From Pseudonocardiales bacterium (lineage in GTDB: Bacteria; Actinomycetota; Actinomycetes; Mycobacteriales; Jatrophihabitantaceae), in the NCBI GenBank assembly GCA_025465405.1, contig JAODNL010000138.1, positions 1-14,110 of the forward strand: 14,110 nt of DNA, read 5' to 3'. The translations under genes were made by a program, and so were the position numbers. The notes beneath the pieces were generated by a model. The model was given only the letters and a program-made list of their open reading frames with translations, searched no databases and was not told the DNA's origin. The number at the start of each line of letters is the position of its first letter. The stretch's first letter is position 1. Positions 1 to 6,959 of the stretch are shown here, piece after piece.

Positions 1-525
1 GCCGGCTAGCAGCGTTTTCGTCGCCGGCGATCTTGCAGCAGGCAGTGTCTGAGCGCGCGGTGGCGGTGGGTACAGCGCGGAACGACCCCAGGCGTCGATC
101 TATTAAGGTCGTCATGATCATTAAGAACAGCCGCCGCAATGTCTGGCTAGCGTTGCCAAGCACAAGGACCGCAGCGAACGAACCGATCTTGCTCAGTCCG
201 CAGCTAGTCCGCAGAATGTTCGAGGCGGGCCAGCGGTACCCAACTCCAACAGACGCTTCCAGCCCTGTAAATACGGGGATCTGTGTATCAACAACCTACG
301 GCAAACGGGCCTGTCTAGTTCCGCTTCAACGTCTGACCAGCCGCCAACCTGATCGGTACCTGCACGGCTGCTGTCGGGTCGCTGTGCGAATCGACCAACC
401 GTGCCATTGGGCCGGGTTACGCCGCTAACGTGGATTTCGAAATCGGCACCCGCGGCAAAGCTAGCCCGGCCGGCTCTGGGCACTTGGTGCGGTCGATATC
501 TGAGTGCTCCAGGACGGGTGGCGTC
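1..525. other. Gene-free leader region upstream of sqdB
   Basis: No reading frame here has a believable start, a ribosome binding site and family-like protein content. The frames that are open encode arginine- and serine-rich strings without recognisable motifs. The stretch is visibly less GC-rich than the flanking genes, with AT-richer patches around 98-125 and 265-300. That fits intergenic or decayed DNA. The sqdB promoter must lie here or further left, but I could not place one with correct -35/-10 spacing. The only local structure I noted is a short 11-bp-period direct repeat at 195-214 and an 8-bp palindrome (ATGATCAT) near 114-121. Confidence 0.6.
195..214. repeat. Short direct repeat, two copies of AGTCCGCAG, 11-bp period
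   Basis: AGTCCGCAG occurs at 195-203 and again at 206-214, separated by CT. A period of 11 bp puts both copies on the same face of the helix, as in tandem half-sites for response regulators. It lies about 310 bp upstream of the sqdB start. Two short copies could arise by chance, so an operator role is only a possibility. Confidence 0.25.
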
Positions 526-1719
526 ATGCGAATTTTGGTACTGGGCGGCGACGGGTTCTGTGGTTGGCCGACCGCTCTGCATATGTCCGACCGCGGCCAC
601 GACGTGGCGATCGTGGACAACATGTCCCGGCGCAATATCGACAATGAGCTCGAGGTGACATCGCTGACCCCCATCTCGCCGATGGGCGTCCGCCTCGCGG
701 CGTGGAAGCAGCTCACCGGCAACGAAATCGCCTATCACCGCTTCGACGTCGCGGAGCACTACCACCGGCTGTTGTCGCTGCTGGAGGAGTACCGGCCCGA
801 CACGGTCATCCACTTCGCCGAGCAGCGGGCCGCGCCGTACTCGATGAAGAGCTCGTGGCACAAGCGCTACACCGTGAAAAACAACCTGAACGCCACGAAC
901 AACCTGCTAGCAGCGATCGTCGAGTCCGGGCAGGACATGCACGTCGTGCACCTCGGCACGATGGGCGTGTACGGCTATGGCTCGGCGGGCATGAAGATCC
1001 CGGAGGGCTACCTGCGCGTGATGCTCGAGACCGACGACGGTGACGTCATCGAGCAGGAGATCCTGTACCCGCCGAACCCCGGCTCGATCTACCACCTCAC
1101 CAAGACCCAGGACCAGTTGCTGTTCGCCTACTACGCGAAGAACGACGGCCTTCGGGTCACCGACCTGCACCAGGGCATCGTCTGGGGGACGCAGACCGAG
1201 CAGACCAAGCTGGACGAGCGGCTCATCAACCGCTTCGACTACGACGGTGACTACGGCACGGTCCTGAACCGGTTCCTGATGCAGGCAGCGGTCGGCTACC
1301 CGTTGACCGTGCACGGCTCCGGGGGCCAGACGCGGGCGTTCATCCACATCCAGGACACCGTGCGGTGCATCGAGATGGCCGTCAACACCCCGCCGAAGTC
1401 GGGTGAGCGAGTGCGCATCCTGAACCAGATGACCGAGACGCACCGGGTTGAGGACCTCGCGAAGCTCGTCTCCGTGCTGACGGGTGCGGAAATCGACTAC
1501 GCACCGAACCCGCGCAACGAGGCCGCCGAGAACGAACTGTTCGTCGAGAACCGGCAGTTCCTGAACCTCGGTCTGGACCCGATCACGCTCGAGGACGGAC
1601 TGATGCGGGAAGTCACCGAGGTCGCGCAGAAGTATGCGGACCGCTGCGACTTCGACAAGATCCCGTGCCGGTCGTTGTGGCGCCGCGCCGAGCAGCCGAA
1701 CGCCACGCGTGCGAGCTGA
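526..1719 (+). CDS. sqdB: UDP-sulfoquinovose synthase (SqdB/SQD1/Agl3 family)
   Basis: This short-chain dehydrogenase/reductase converts UDP-glucose plus sulfite to UDP-sulfoquinovose in the cytoplasm, using tightly bound NAD+. The 397-residue length matches the family. The N-terminus has the Rossmann motif G7-x-x-G10-x-x-G13 (VLGGDGFCGWP). Next come the family-typical SLTPI segment, HFAEQRAAPYSM, and LGTMGVYG with catalytic Thr145. The Y189-x-x-x-K193 dyad follows (IYHLTK), then QAAVGYPLTVHG and GGQTRAF. I chose the ATG at 526 because the Rossmann strand begins directly there; AGGA at 511-514 may serve as a weak Shine-Dalgarno. An upstream GTG at 430 would add 32 residues unlike the family. 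The GtrA-like gene follows with an overlap. The product could feed the sulfolipid SQDG or, as with Sulfolobus Agl3, a sulfoquinovose-bearing glycan. The neighbours favour a glycan, but this is inference. Confidence 0.93.
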   Translation: MRILVLGGDGFCGWPTALHMSDRGHDVAIVDNMSRRNIDNELEVTSLTPISPMGVRLAAWKQLTGNEIAYHRFDVAEHYHRLLSLLEEYRPDTVIHFAEQRAAPYSMKSSWHKRYTVKNNLNATNNLLAAIVESGQDMHVVHLGTMGVYGYGSAGMKIPEGYLRVMLETDDGDVIEQEILYPPNPGSIYHLTKTQDQLLFAYYAKNDGLRVTDLHQGIVWGTQTEQTKLDERLINRFDYDGDYGTVLNRFLMQAAVGYPLTVHGSGGQTRAFIHIQDTVRCIEMAVNTPPKSGERVRILNQMTETHRVEDLAKLVSVLTGAEIDYAPNPRNEAAENELFVENRQFLNLGLDPITLEDGLMREVTEVAQKYADRCDFDKIPCRSLWRRAEQPNATRAS

Positions 1720-2260
1720 GGCCGCCGCGGACGCATCGGCGGGCAGGGCCGGCACGCGGTCCGACGCGTTCGTCCGGCACCGCCAACACATGCCGCACTG
1801 GCTGCGGCTGTCGCGCTACGCGATCGGGTCGCTGATCTGCTTCGGCGTCTCGGAGGTCGTGTTCGTCGCGCTGTTCGGCGCTCACGTTCTCGGCGCGCGC
1901 GGCGCGTCGGTGACCGCGTCGGTCGCCGGCGTGCCCCCCGGTTACTTCCTCAACCGCACATGGACGTGGGGTCGGCGTGGCCGATCGGACTTCCGGCGCG
2001 AGGTGCTGCCGTACTGGCTGACGGCGCTGGTGAGCACAGCTTTGGCCGCGGTCGTAACGGGTTGGGTGAACGGGGCCTTCGCGTCTGAGGCCCGGGAGAC
2101 ACGCACGCTGATCAACGCCCTGAGCTACATGACGATCTACGGCGTGATCTTCGCCGCCAAGTACGTCCTGTTCCAGAAGTGGCTGTTCGTCCGTCCTGCG
2201 CTCACGGCCGCCGAGCCCGCACCCGCGTCGGCCACTCGCGCAGGAACGTGCGCAGGATGA
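1709..2260 (+). CDS. GtrA-family membrane protein
   Basis: GtrA-like proteins are small four-helix membrane proteins. They are thought to help move polyprenyl-phosphate-linked sugars across the cytoplasmic membrane, or to partner the glycosyltransferase that makes them. Four hydrophobic segments are visible: YAIGSLICFGVSEVVFVALF, a second ending in the family signature GYFLNRTWTW, VLPYWLTALVSTALAAVVTG, and the last ending AAKYVLFQKWLF. The GTG at 1709 gives 183 residues and overlaps the sqdB stop by 11 nt, which suggests translational coupling. The ATG at 1790 (156 residues) would be closer to usual family length, and neither start has a strong ribosome binding site. The polar, alanine-rich C-terminal tail is encoded in the 59 bp that overlap the convergent GT2 gene. 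A role with that GT2 enzyme is likely because GtrA and DPM1-like GT2 genes often pair. Confidence 0.85.
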   Translation: MRAEAAADASAGRAGTRSDAFVRHRQHMPHWLRLSRYAIGSLICFGVSEVVFVALFGAHVLGARGASVTASVAGVPPGYFLNRTWTWGRRGRSDFRREVLPYWLTALVSTALAAVVTGWVNGAFASEARETRTLINALSYMTIYGVIFAAKYVLFQKWLFVRPALTAAEPAPASATRAGTCAG

Positions 2261-3059
2261 CGGTGGCGTAGCGGGTCCCGTAGAGCACGTTGCGGCCCTT
2301 CTTGCTCTCGCCCGCGGTCCGCACGCGCATCACCGTGGGAACCTCGGCGACCCGGAAACCCTTGAAGATCGCACCGATCAGCAGCTCCGAGGTCTGGTAC
2401 TGCGGCTGCGTCTGGCGGACGTGCTCGGTCACCTCGACGCGCATGGCCCGCAGCCCGCTCGAACTGTCGGTAATCCGTGTCCGCGTGAGCAGGCTGATCA
2501 GAGCCGAGAAGAACCGGACGCCTGCATTCCGTAGCGCATCCGTGTTCTCGGTCCTGCCCAGCTGGCGCGAGCCGATCACGAAGTCCGCGCGGTCCTCGGC
2601 GAGCAGCCGCACCATGGCCGGTAGGTCGGCGGGATCCCACGGCCCGTCGGCATCGAGGGTTGCGACGAACCGAGCGCCGTTCTCGCGGGCGAGTCGGTAG
2701 CCGGCTCGCAGCGCCGCGCCGTGCCCGCAGTTGCGCTCCAGCCGGCACACCAGCGCGCCATGCTCGCGCGCCACCCGCGTGGTGGCGTCGGTGCTGCCGT
2801 CATCGATCACCAGCAGCGTGACGTCCAGGCCGTCGATGACGTGGGGAACCTCGTCGAGCATCGGCCCGAGGCTCGGCTGCTCGTTCAGCGCGGCGATCAC
2901 GACGACCAGCGGCGTGAACGGGCCGCCGCAGCGCTGCTGGAAGTCGCGGATGGCCGCCTCGACGACCCGCGGCGTGTCCTCGTCCTCGCGGAGGGAGCGC
3001 CGCACCTGCAGCGGAACGCCCGGACCGCCGTCCGGGCCAGTGGGCGGGGCGGCACTCAT
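2202..3059 (-). CDS. Family 2 glycosyltransferase, DPM1-like (polyprenyl-phosphate sugar synthase type)
   Basis: This is a cytoplasmic inverting GT-A glycosyltransferase of 285 residues, probably moving a sugar from a nucleotide donor to a polyprenyl phosphate. It shows the GT2 nucleotide-binding motifs in order: VVVIAALNE (52-60), VIDDGSTDAT (84-93), the N-x-G-H-G-A-A-L-R-A-G segment (110-120) and the metal-binding DADGPWDP (136-143). The later segments SSGLRAMR and EVPTVMRVR are typical of DPM1-like enzymes. I see no C-terminal transmembrane helices, so membrane tethering may depend on a partner such as the GtrA protein. About 45 polar residues precede the domain. Its ATG overlaps the stop of the upstream DUF2142 gene as ATGA, which fixes the start and indicates coupled translation. 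The sugar and lipid acceptor cannot be read from sequence. Confidence 0.92.
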   Translation of the reverse strand: MSAAPPTGPDGGPGVPLQVRRSLREDEDTPRVVEAAIRDFQQRCGGPFTPLVVVIAALNEQPSLGPMLDEVPHVIDGLDVTLLVIDDGSTDATTRVAREHGALVCRLERNCGHGAALRAGYRLARENGARFVATLDADGPWDPADLPAMVRLLAEDRADFVIGSRQLGRTENTDALRNAGVRFFSALISLLTRTRITDSSSGLRAMRVEVTEHVRQTQPQYQTSELLIGAIFKGFRVAEVPTVMRVRTAGESKKGRNVLYGTRYATVILRTFLREWPTRVRARRP

Positions 3060-4711
3060 AGGGATACCTCCAGACGTACCGGTTCGGCGGACGTGTCGGC
3101 CCGTGGACCGAAACCCGCCAAACGCAGCCACCACAACAGCAGCGCGCCCTGCAGTACTGCGAACGCCACGATCGCGACCAGCCACGGCAGCGGCGGCGCC
3201 CACGCGGCGTTCCGGACCCACACCGGGGCATCGATGCCGGTGCGATAGCGGTGCAACGCCTGCACGAAGCCGGCGGTTTGTACCAGTGCCGCGGCGAGGC
3301 CGAGGACCAACGCCACCGCGAATAGCCACCCGGCGCGTGCGCGGCCCCAGGACCAGCCGTACGCGCAGAGCACCGGGACGCCGACGGCGACGGGCAGGAT
3401 ATAGCGACCCTCACCGACGATCCCGTACTTGTGGGCCTGTGAGTACGCGAGCAGGGTGGGCACCGCGACCGTCGCTCCCACCAGCGCGACCACGACGGCC
3501 GCGAGCCGCCAGCGGCGACGCGCGAGGACGCCGGCACCGAGCACGAGCACCGCCGCCTCCCACACGTGGTAGCACCAGCCGGGCATGTATGTGTCGAGCC
3601 AGCCGAAGACACCGAGTAATTGCGGGGTGTTCAGGCCGACCTGGTTGAGGGCGAAGTGCAGCACGTCGATGTCGCTGGCGTTCGCGGGCACGGGGCGTCC
3701 CGAGGACTGCACTCGCAACGTGCCGTCCGCCAGGATCCAAACCACCGCGAACGCGGCGCAGGCGGCGACCACCGCCGCGCCGACCTGCACATCGCGGCGG
3801 CGCGCCGCTGCGCGTACCGGTCGCCAACCCACCACCGCGAACAGCGTTACCGCGATGACGGCGAGCAGGAGCGGCGACAAGCCGCGCATCTGTACCAGCA
3901 CGGCCGCGGACACGCTCGACCACACCACCAGCCGTCGGCGGTGAGCCGGGTCAGGCCCGGTGAACAGCGCGAGCCCAGACGTCCATAGGCAGAGCGCGGC
4001 GCTGATCTCCAGACCGCTCGGGTTCACCATGCCGGCGATGAAGACCTCCATCGGCGTGACCGCCAGCGCGGTGCCGACGACCACCCACCGGCCGCGCTGC
4101 ACCTGTGTCGCCGAGACGAACGCGGCAGCCAGGAATAGTGCGGACAGCGCCGCGCTCACCAGGCGCATCCAGTACAGCACTGTCGCGCTCGAGGTGACCA
4201 AGGACGGCAGCCCCACGACGAAGTAGTACAGCGGCGGGTAGCGGCCCACGTAGGTCGTGGCCTGCAGCAGGCCGTCGTACGCATGCCACGGCGCCGAGCA
4301 CGACGCGGGGACCCACGGCTTGAAGGCGAAACAGCCCGGGTCCGGCGCACGGGCGATGGTTGCCGGCACCGTGAATACGACGGCGGAATTCACGTCGGAA
4401 GCGGCGTCCTTGCCGATGAGCTCGCCTCGGGCCGTGGCGGCGGCCTTGACGGCCTGGACCGGCTCGTCGGGGGCGGCGTACCGAGGGGTGCTGATGCTCC
4501 ACAGCGCGATGACGGCGAACAGGAGCACGAAGCCGATCGTCGTCTGCAACGCAGGACGCGGCGCGGTGCGCGTCAGCACCCGGCGCACCGTGCCGCTCAA
4601 GCTTCGCTCCGATCCGGACCCGTCGAGACACGAAGCCGCGGCGGGCTCGGTGGCCGTCTCTTCCCGTTGCCACCGGCGCCGCGCGGACGAAGGCCACGGC
4701 TTCGAGTGCAT
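3056..4711 (-). CDS. DUF2142-family multi-pass membrane protein
   Basis: This is a 551-residue integral membrane protein with roughly twelve hydrophobic segments. About 55 polar, Arg/Ser-rich cytoplasmic residues come first. The first helix (about 56-74) is followed by a loop carrying P81-D-E-P. An acidic loop in that place is typical of DUF2142 and resembles the catalytic loop of GT-C transferases. A large extracytoplasmic loop with several cysteines follows, and the C-terminal half contains GEGRYILPVAVG, a DUF2142 hallmark. DUF2142 proteins sit in cell-surface polysaccharide clusters and are suspected, not proven, to be lipid-linked sugar transferases. I chose the ATG at 4711. A TTG at 4816 would add 35 basic residues without membrane or domain character. 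The gene is first in a two-gene leftward unit with the GT2 gene, and its promoter should lie in the 178-bp divergent gap shared with the OsmC gene. Confidence 0.8.
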   Translation of the reverse strand: MHSKPWPSSARRRWQREETATEPAAASCLDGSGSERSLSGTVRRVLTRTAPRPALQTTIGFVLLFAVIALWSISTPRYAAPDEPVQAVKAAATARGELIGKDAASDVNSAVVFTVPATIARAPDPGCFAFKPWVPASCSAPWHAYDGLLQATTYVGRYPPLYYFVVGLPSLVTSSATVLYWMRLVSAALSALFLAAAFVSATQVQRGRWVVVGTALAVTPMEVFIAGMVNPSGLEISAALCLWTSGLALFTGPDPAHRRRLVVWSSVSAAVLVQMRGLSPLLLAVIAVTLFAVVGWRPVRAAARRRDVQVGAAVVAACAAFAVVWILADGTLRVQSSGRPVPANASDIDVLHFALNQVGLNTPQLLGVFGWLDTYMPGWCYHVWEAAVLVLGAGVLARRRWRLAAVVVALVGATVAVPTLLAYSQAHKYGIVGEGRYILPVAVGVPVLCAYGWSWGRARAGWLFAVALVLGLAAALVQTAGFVQALHRYRTGIDAPVWVRNAAWAPPLPWLVAIVAFAVLQGALLLWWLRLAGFGPRADTSAEPVRLEVSL

Positions 4712-4889
4712 GGTCCCATTCGCGGATCGGAGCCCGCTGTGGTGACCGGACCCGGGACCTAGTCTTCGCTTGAAATGAACATGACGCCCTCGGCTCAGTG
4801 ACCGCGCGTACGGCAACGCGACGTCCCGCCGGCATACTGCGTGCTCGGAGGGCCTTCAGCCGGTCGCAGTCGGAGGAGGGAGTCAGCTG

Positions 4890-5279
4890 ATGGATGATCG
4901 GTTCGAGGTCGTCGTGGGCGCCGGATCCTTGAGATCCGATGGCGTGCAGTTTCCGCATCGGTGGACCCCGGGCGGCGTGAGCGTCGAGGCGGTCTTCACG
5001 GGCGGGCATCTGCTGCACCTGGCCGCGGCGGGGTGCGTTCTCAACGACCTGTCCCGCGAGGCCGATGCGCTCGGGATCGAGCTGTACGGGGTCCGCGTGT
5101 CGGCGGCTGGTGGCGTCGACCCGCAGACGTGGCAGTCGAGCGGCGTCGCTTACCCAGTCGAGCTGAGATCGTCCGCTACATCCGATCAGTTGAACAACCT
5201 GCTCGACATCGTCGACGATGTTGCGGAGGTTCCGCGCGCCATTCGAGCCGGCGCGCCCGTTCGACGGGTGACCAGATGA
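4890..5279 (+). CDS. OsmC-like protein
   Basis: The 129-residue protein matches the OsmC/Ohr fold pattern: an N-terminal beta region with a GG turn, the helix FTGGHLLHLAAAGCVLNDL, then GIELYGVRVSAAG and a C-terminal helical region (LLDIVDDVAEVPRAIRAG). OsmC and Ohr proteins are thiol peroxidases acting on organic hydroperoxides, using two cysteines. Only one cysteine (Cys49) is present. The position where family members usually carry the second one (often C-P-V) reads EVPRAI. It may therefore use a one-cysteine mechanism or have lost peroxidase activity. The start is well supported by GGAGGAGGG at 4872-4880, nine bases before the ATG. The stop overlaps the start of the DUF1801 gene (ATGA), so the two genes form one transcription unit. 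It is divergent from the DUF2142 gene. Confidence 0.8.
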   Translation: MDDRFEVVVGAGSLRSDGVQFPHRWTPGGVSVEAVFTGGHLLHLAAAGCVLNDLSREADALGIELYGVRVSAAGGVDPQTWQSSGVAYPVELRSSATSDQLNNLLDIVDDVAEVPRAIRAGAPVRRVTR

Positions 5280-5671
5280 CCTACACCGCCGACCCGCGGG
5301 TCGACGCCTACATCGACGCGCTGCCCGAGTGGCAGCAGGCCATCTGCCACCAGGTCCGCGACCTGGTCCACGCGGCAGACCAGGAGGTCACGGAGACGAT
5401 CAAGCGCACCGACCGTCCGTACTTCGTCCTGCAGGGCAACATCTGCGCGCTGTTGGCGGCGAAGGACCATGTCAACGTGTTCCTCTACGACGGCGCGATC
5501 GTGCCCGATCCCGAGGGGATCATCACCGCCGGCCACGACAACAAAACCGCCCGTACCGTGGCCGTCCGCCGAGGCGAGTCGGTCAACGCCAGCGCCCTGA
5601 CGGCCATGTTCAGGCAGATCATCGCCAACAACCGCGCCGGCGGCTGGCGCAAGATCAAGCGTGAAAGCTGA
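5276..5671 (+). CDS. DUF1801 domain protein
   Basis: This 131-residue protein belongs to the DUF1801 group (YdhG/YdeI-like), small intracellular proteins of unknown biochemical role. The N-terminal helix VDAYIDALPEWQQAICHQVRDLVH is followed by the core ETIKRTDRPYFVLQGNICALLAAKDHVNVFLYDGA, where family members usually have W/Y-x-P-x-F and a hydrophobic strand. The C-terminal ARTVAVRRGESVN...LTAMFRQIIANN helix is also typical. The ATG at 5276 shares four bases (ATGA) with the OsmC stop, which explains the absence of its own promoter. The pairing with OsmC may point to a stress response, but the sequence does not show a reaction. The 79 bp after its stop, before the convergent TIGR03118 gene, contain no clear terminator hairpin. 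Confidence 0.88.
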   Translation: MTYTADPRVDAYIDALPEWQQAICHQVRDLVHAADQEVTETIKRTDRPYFVLQGNICALLAAKDHVNVFLYDGAIVPDPEGIITAGHDNKTARTVAVRRGESVNASALTAMFRQIIANNRAGGWRKIKRES

Positions 5672-5750
5672 CCGCGAGGGCCGGGCCGTCCGCCGTGGCT
5701 GTGGTCAGCACAGTTAGGCGGAGCGGCTCGGCCGTCACGTCAATCGCGCG

Positions 5751-6830
5751 TCAGCCGGCGCGCAGGACTCCGAGCAACCCGTGTGACTCGCCATCCGGGC
5801 CCGCGCTGAACCAGAGCGAGTTCGCACCGCCGGCCGCCGCGTCCCCGACGAGCAGCCCCCACAGGCCGTCGATCGCGATCGCGTGGTGGTGCTGATCGCG
5901 CAGGGTGCCCTCGAGATGACCACTGCGCAGGTCGAACGCGTGGATCCGGCCGTCGCCGAAGTTTCCCACCAACAGGTCGCCGGCGAAGCTTCCGAACGTC
6001 GCGGGTGCCACGGCCAGCCCCCACGGCGAGTTGAGCACGCCGTGGCGCGCGAACCGGTGCAACAGCACTCCGTAGTTGGTGTAGACGTCGATGAATCCAT
6101 GACCGGCCCCGGCGACGTCGTCGTGCCGCGCCGCATTCTGCTTGGCGTAGGTGACGAACACCTGGTTCCCGATCTCGGCGACGTTGAACGGTGCGTATCC
6201 GCGCGGCAGTCGGCTGTCGTGGAACAGCAGATCCACCGGCAACTGCGTGAAGGTGGAGTCGAAGACGTCGACGCGGTTGTCGTGGAAGTTCGCGGCGAGC
6301 AGTAACGGACCGAACGGGCTGTGCACGAGCGCGAGGCCCTTGTACACCGAGCCTGCCGTGACGTGTCCTACCGCTATCGCTTGGGTTGCCGGTGACACGG
6401 CCTGGTTCCAGGCGGCCAGGCCGCCGTTCTCACTGGCGAAGATGAACAGCGCCGCCTTGCTCGTTCCTGGCACGACGAAGCCGGACGTGTCGTTGAAGAC
6501 CTGCCCGGTGGGTGCGCCACCCGGTACGCCGACGACGAGCGGCACGGCCGACACCGGTGCGCCACCGGTTGCTCCCTGGTAAAGAGTGCTGACGTCTTTA
6601 CCGTTGTCGGACACCCAGACCGGCGTGTTCGGGCCACGGGACATGCCCCACGCGTTGACCAGGTTCGGGTCGGTGATCGCGGCCTTGCCCGTCTGGTCCG
6701 CGACGAGGTTGGTCTGGCGGAACGTGGTCGAGTCCTCGTGTGCGCTTGCCGCCGGAGCCGCCGCTACGGCCACCGCGGCCACCACGACTCCCAAGCCGGC
6801 CAGACTCCGTCGTCTCATCGACACGTGCAT
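5751..6830 (-). CDS. Secreted TIGR03118-family protein (beta-propeller-like)
   Basis: The 359-residue product begins with a classic Sec signal peptide: basic MHVSMRRR, a hydrophobic Ala/Val run, and cleavage expected after ASA (residue 30), leaving HEDS as the mature N-terminus. The rest fits the TIGR03118 family of exported proteins of unknown function. Family-like phrases are LVADQTGKAAITDPNLVNAWG near the start, TGQVFNDTSGF in the middle, and LNSPWGLAVAP plus GDLLVGNFGDGRIHAFD near the end. Repeating units of a WG turn and a V/L-G-N-F-G-D strand suggest a beta-propeller. No lipobox cysteine is present, so free secretion is expected. AAGGGGG at 6837-6843 lies six bases before the ATG at 6830 and supports that start over the internal ATG at 6818. 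The palindrome at 6852-6877 sits in its leader or promoter. I infer no enzyme activity. Confidence 0.85.
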   Translation of the reverse strand: MHVSMRRRSLAGLGVVVAAVAVAAAPAASAHEDSTTFRQTNLVADQTGKAAITDPNLVNAWGMSRGPNTPVWVSDNGKDVSTLYQGATGGAPVSAVPLVVGVPGGAPTGQVFNDTSGFVVPGTSKAALFIFASENGGLAAWNQAVSPATQAIAVGHVTAGSVYKGLALVHSPFGPLLLAANFHDNRVDVFDSTFTQLPVDLLFHDSRLPRGYAPFNVAEIGNQVFVTYAKQNAARHDDVAGAGHGFIDVYTNYGVLLHRFARHGVLNSPWGLAVAPATFGSFAGDLLVGNFGDGRIHAFDLRSGHLEGTLRDQHHHAIAIDGLWGLLVGDAAAGGANSLWFSAGPDGESHGLLGVLRAG

Positions 6831-6851
6831 GACGAGCCCCCTTAGGGCAGT

Positions 6852-6877
6852 CGGCCTCGCGACGGTCGCGAGAGCCG
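6852..6877. promoter_or_regulatory. Palindrome in divergent intergenic region (possible operator or leader hairpin)
   Basis: CTCGCGAC (6856-6863), a single G, and GTCGCGAG (6865-6872) form a perfect 17-bp palindrome. The outer CGGC (6852-6855) and GCCG (6874-6877) extend it to 12 paired bases per arm with one bulged A at 6873. It lies 21-47 bp upstream of the TIGR03118 start and 82-108 bp upstream of the hydrolase start. Perfect dyads of this size between divergent genes are commonly sites for dimeric repressors such as TetR or GntR types. No regulator gene is adjacent. It could instead fold as a hairpin in the TIGR03118 leader RNA. Confidence 0.5.
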
Positions 6878-6947
6878 TCAGGCAGGGACACGACAGGGGT
6901 CCCGGTCGGGTTCACCGACACGGCACCGAGCACCGATTCGGCGCGGC

Positions 6948-6953
6948 TAGCCT
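6948..6953 (+). promoter_or_regulatory. Putative -10 element for leaderless transcription of the alpha/beta hydrolase
   Basis: TAGCCT fits the actinobacterial -10 consensus TANNNT. Its last T is followed by six bases and then the GTG start at 6960, the spacing expected if transcription begins at the start codon itself. No Shine-Dalgarno is visible upstream of the GTG, which agrees with a leaderless mRNA. A convincing -35 hexamer is not seen. Confidence 0.45.
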
Positions 6954-6959
6954 CGAGAC

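Noticed and set aside
33..428. Open frame of 131 codons on the + strand in the leader region
   Set aside because: No ribosome binding site, no recognisable motif, composition without coding bias, and the sequence is AT-richer than real genes here.
193..861. Open frame of 222 codons on the - strand
   Set aside because: It runs antisense into sqdB, and its Arg/Val/His-rich translation looks like a shadow of the GC-rich gene opposite.
2731..3648. 305-codon open frame on the + strand
   Set aside because: Its Arg/Ser/Pro/Thr-rich translation is antisense to the GT2 and DUF2142 genes and shows no domain.
4712..4816. TTG start at 4816 extending the DUF2142 protein by 35 residues
   Set aside because: The extra residues are basic and unlike the family, and the ATG at 4711 leaves a normal divergent promoter gap.
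5672..5750. Intrinsic terminator between the convergent DUF1801 and TIGR03118 genes
   Set aside because: The stretch is GC-rich but I found no stem followed by a T-run on either strand.
6883..6920. ECF-type promoter (GAACC-like then CGTG) for the TIGR03118 gene
   Set aside because: The match is loose and the spacing ambiguous; such weak matches are expected by chance in GC-rich DNA.
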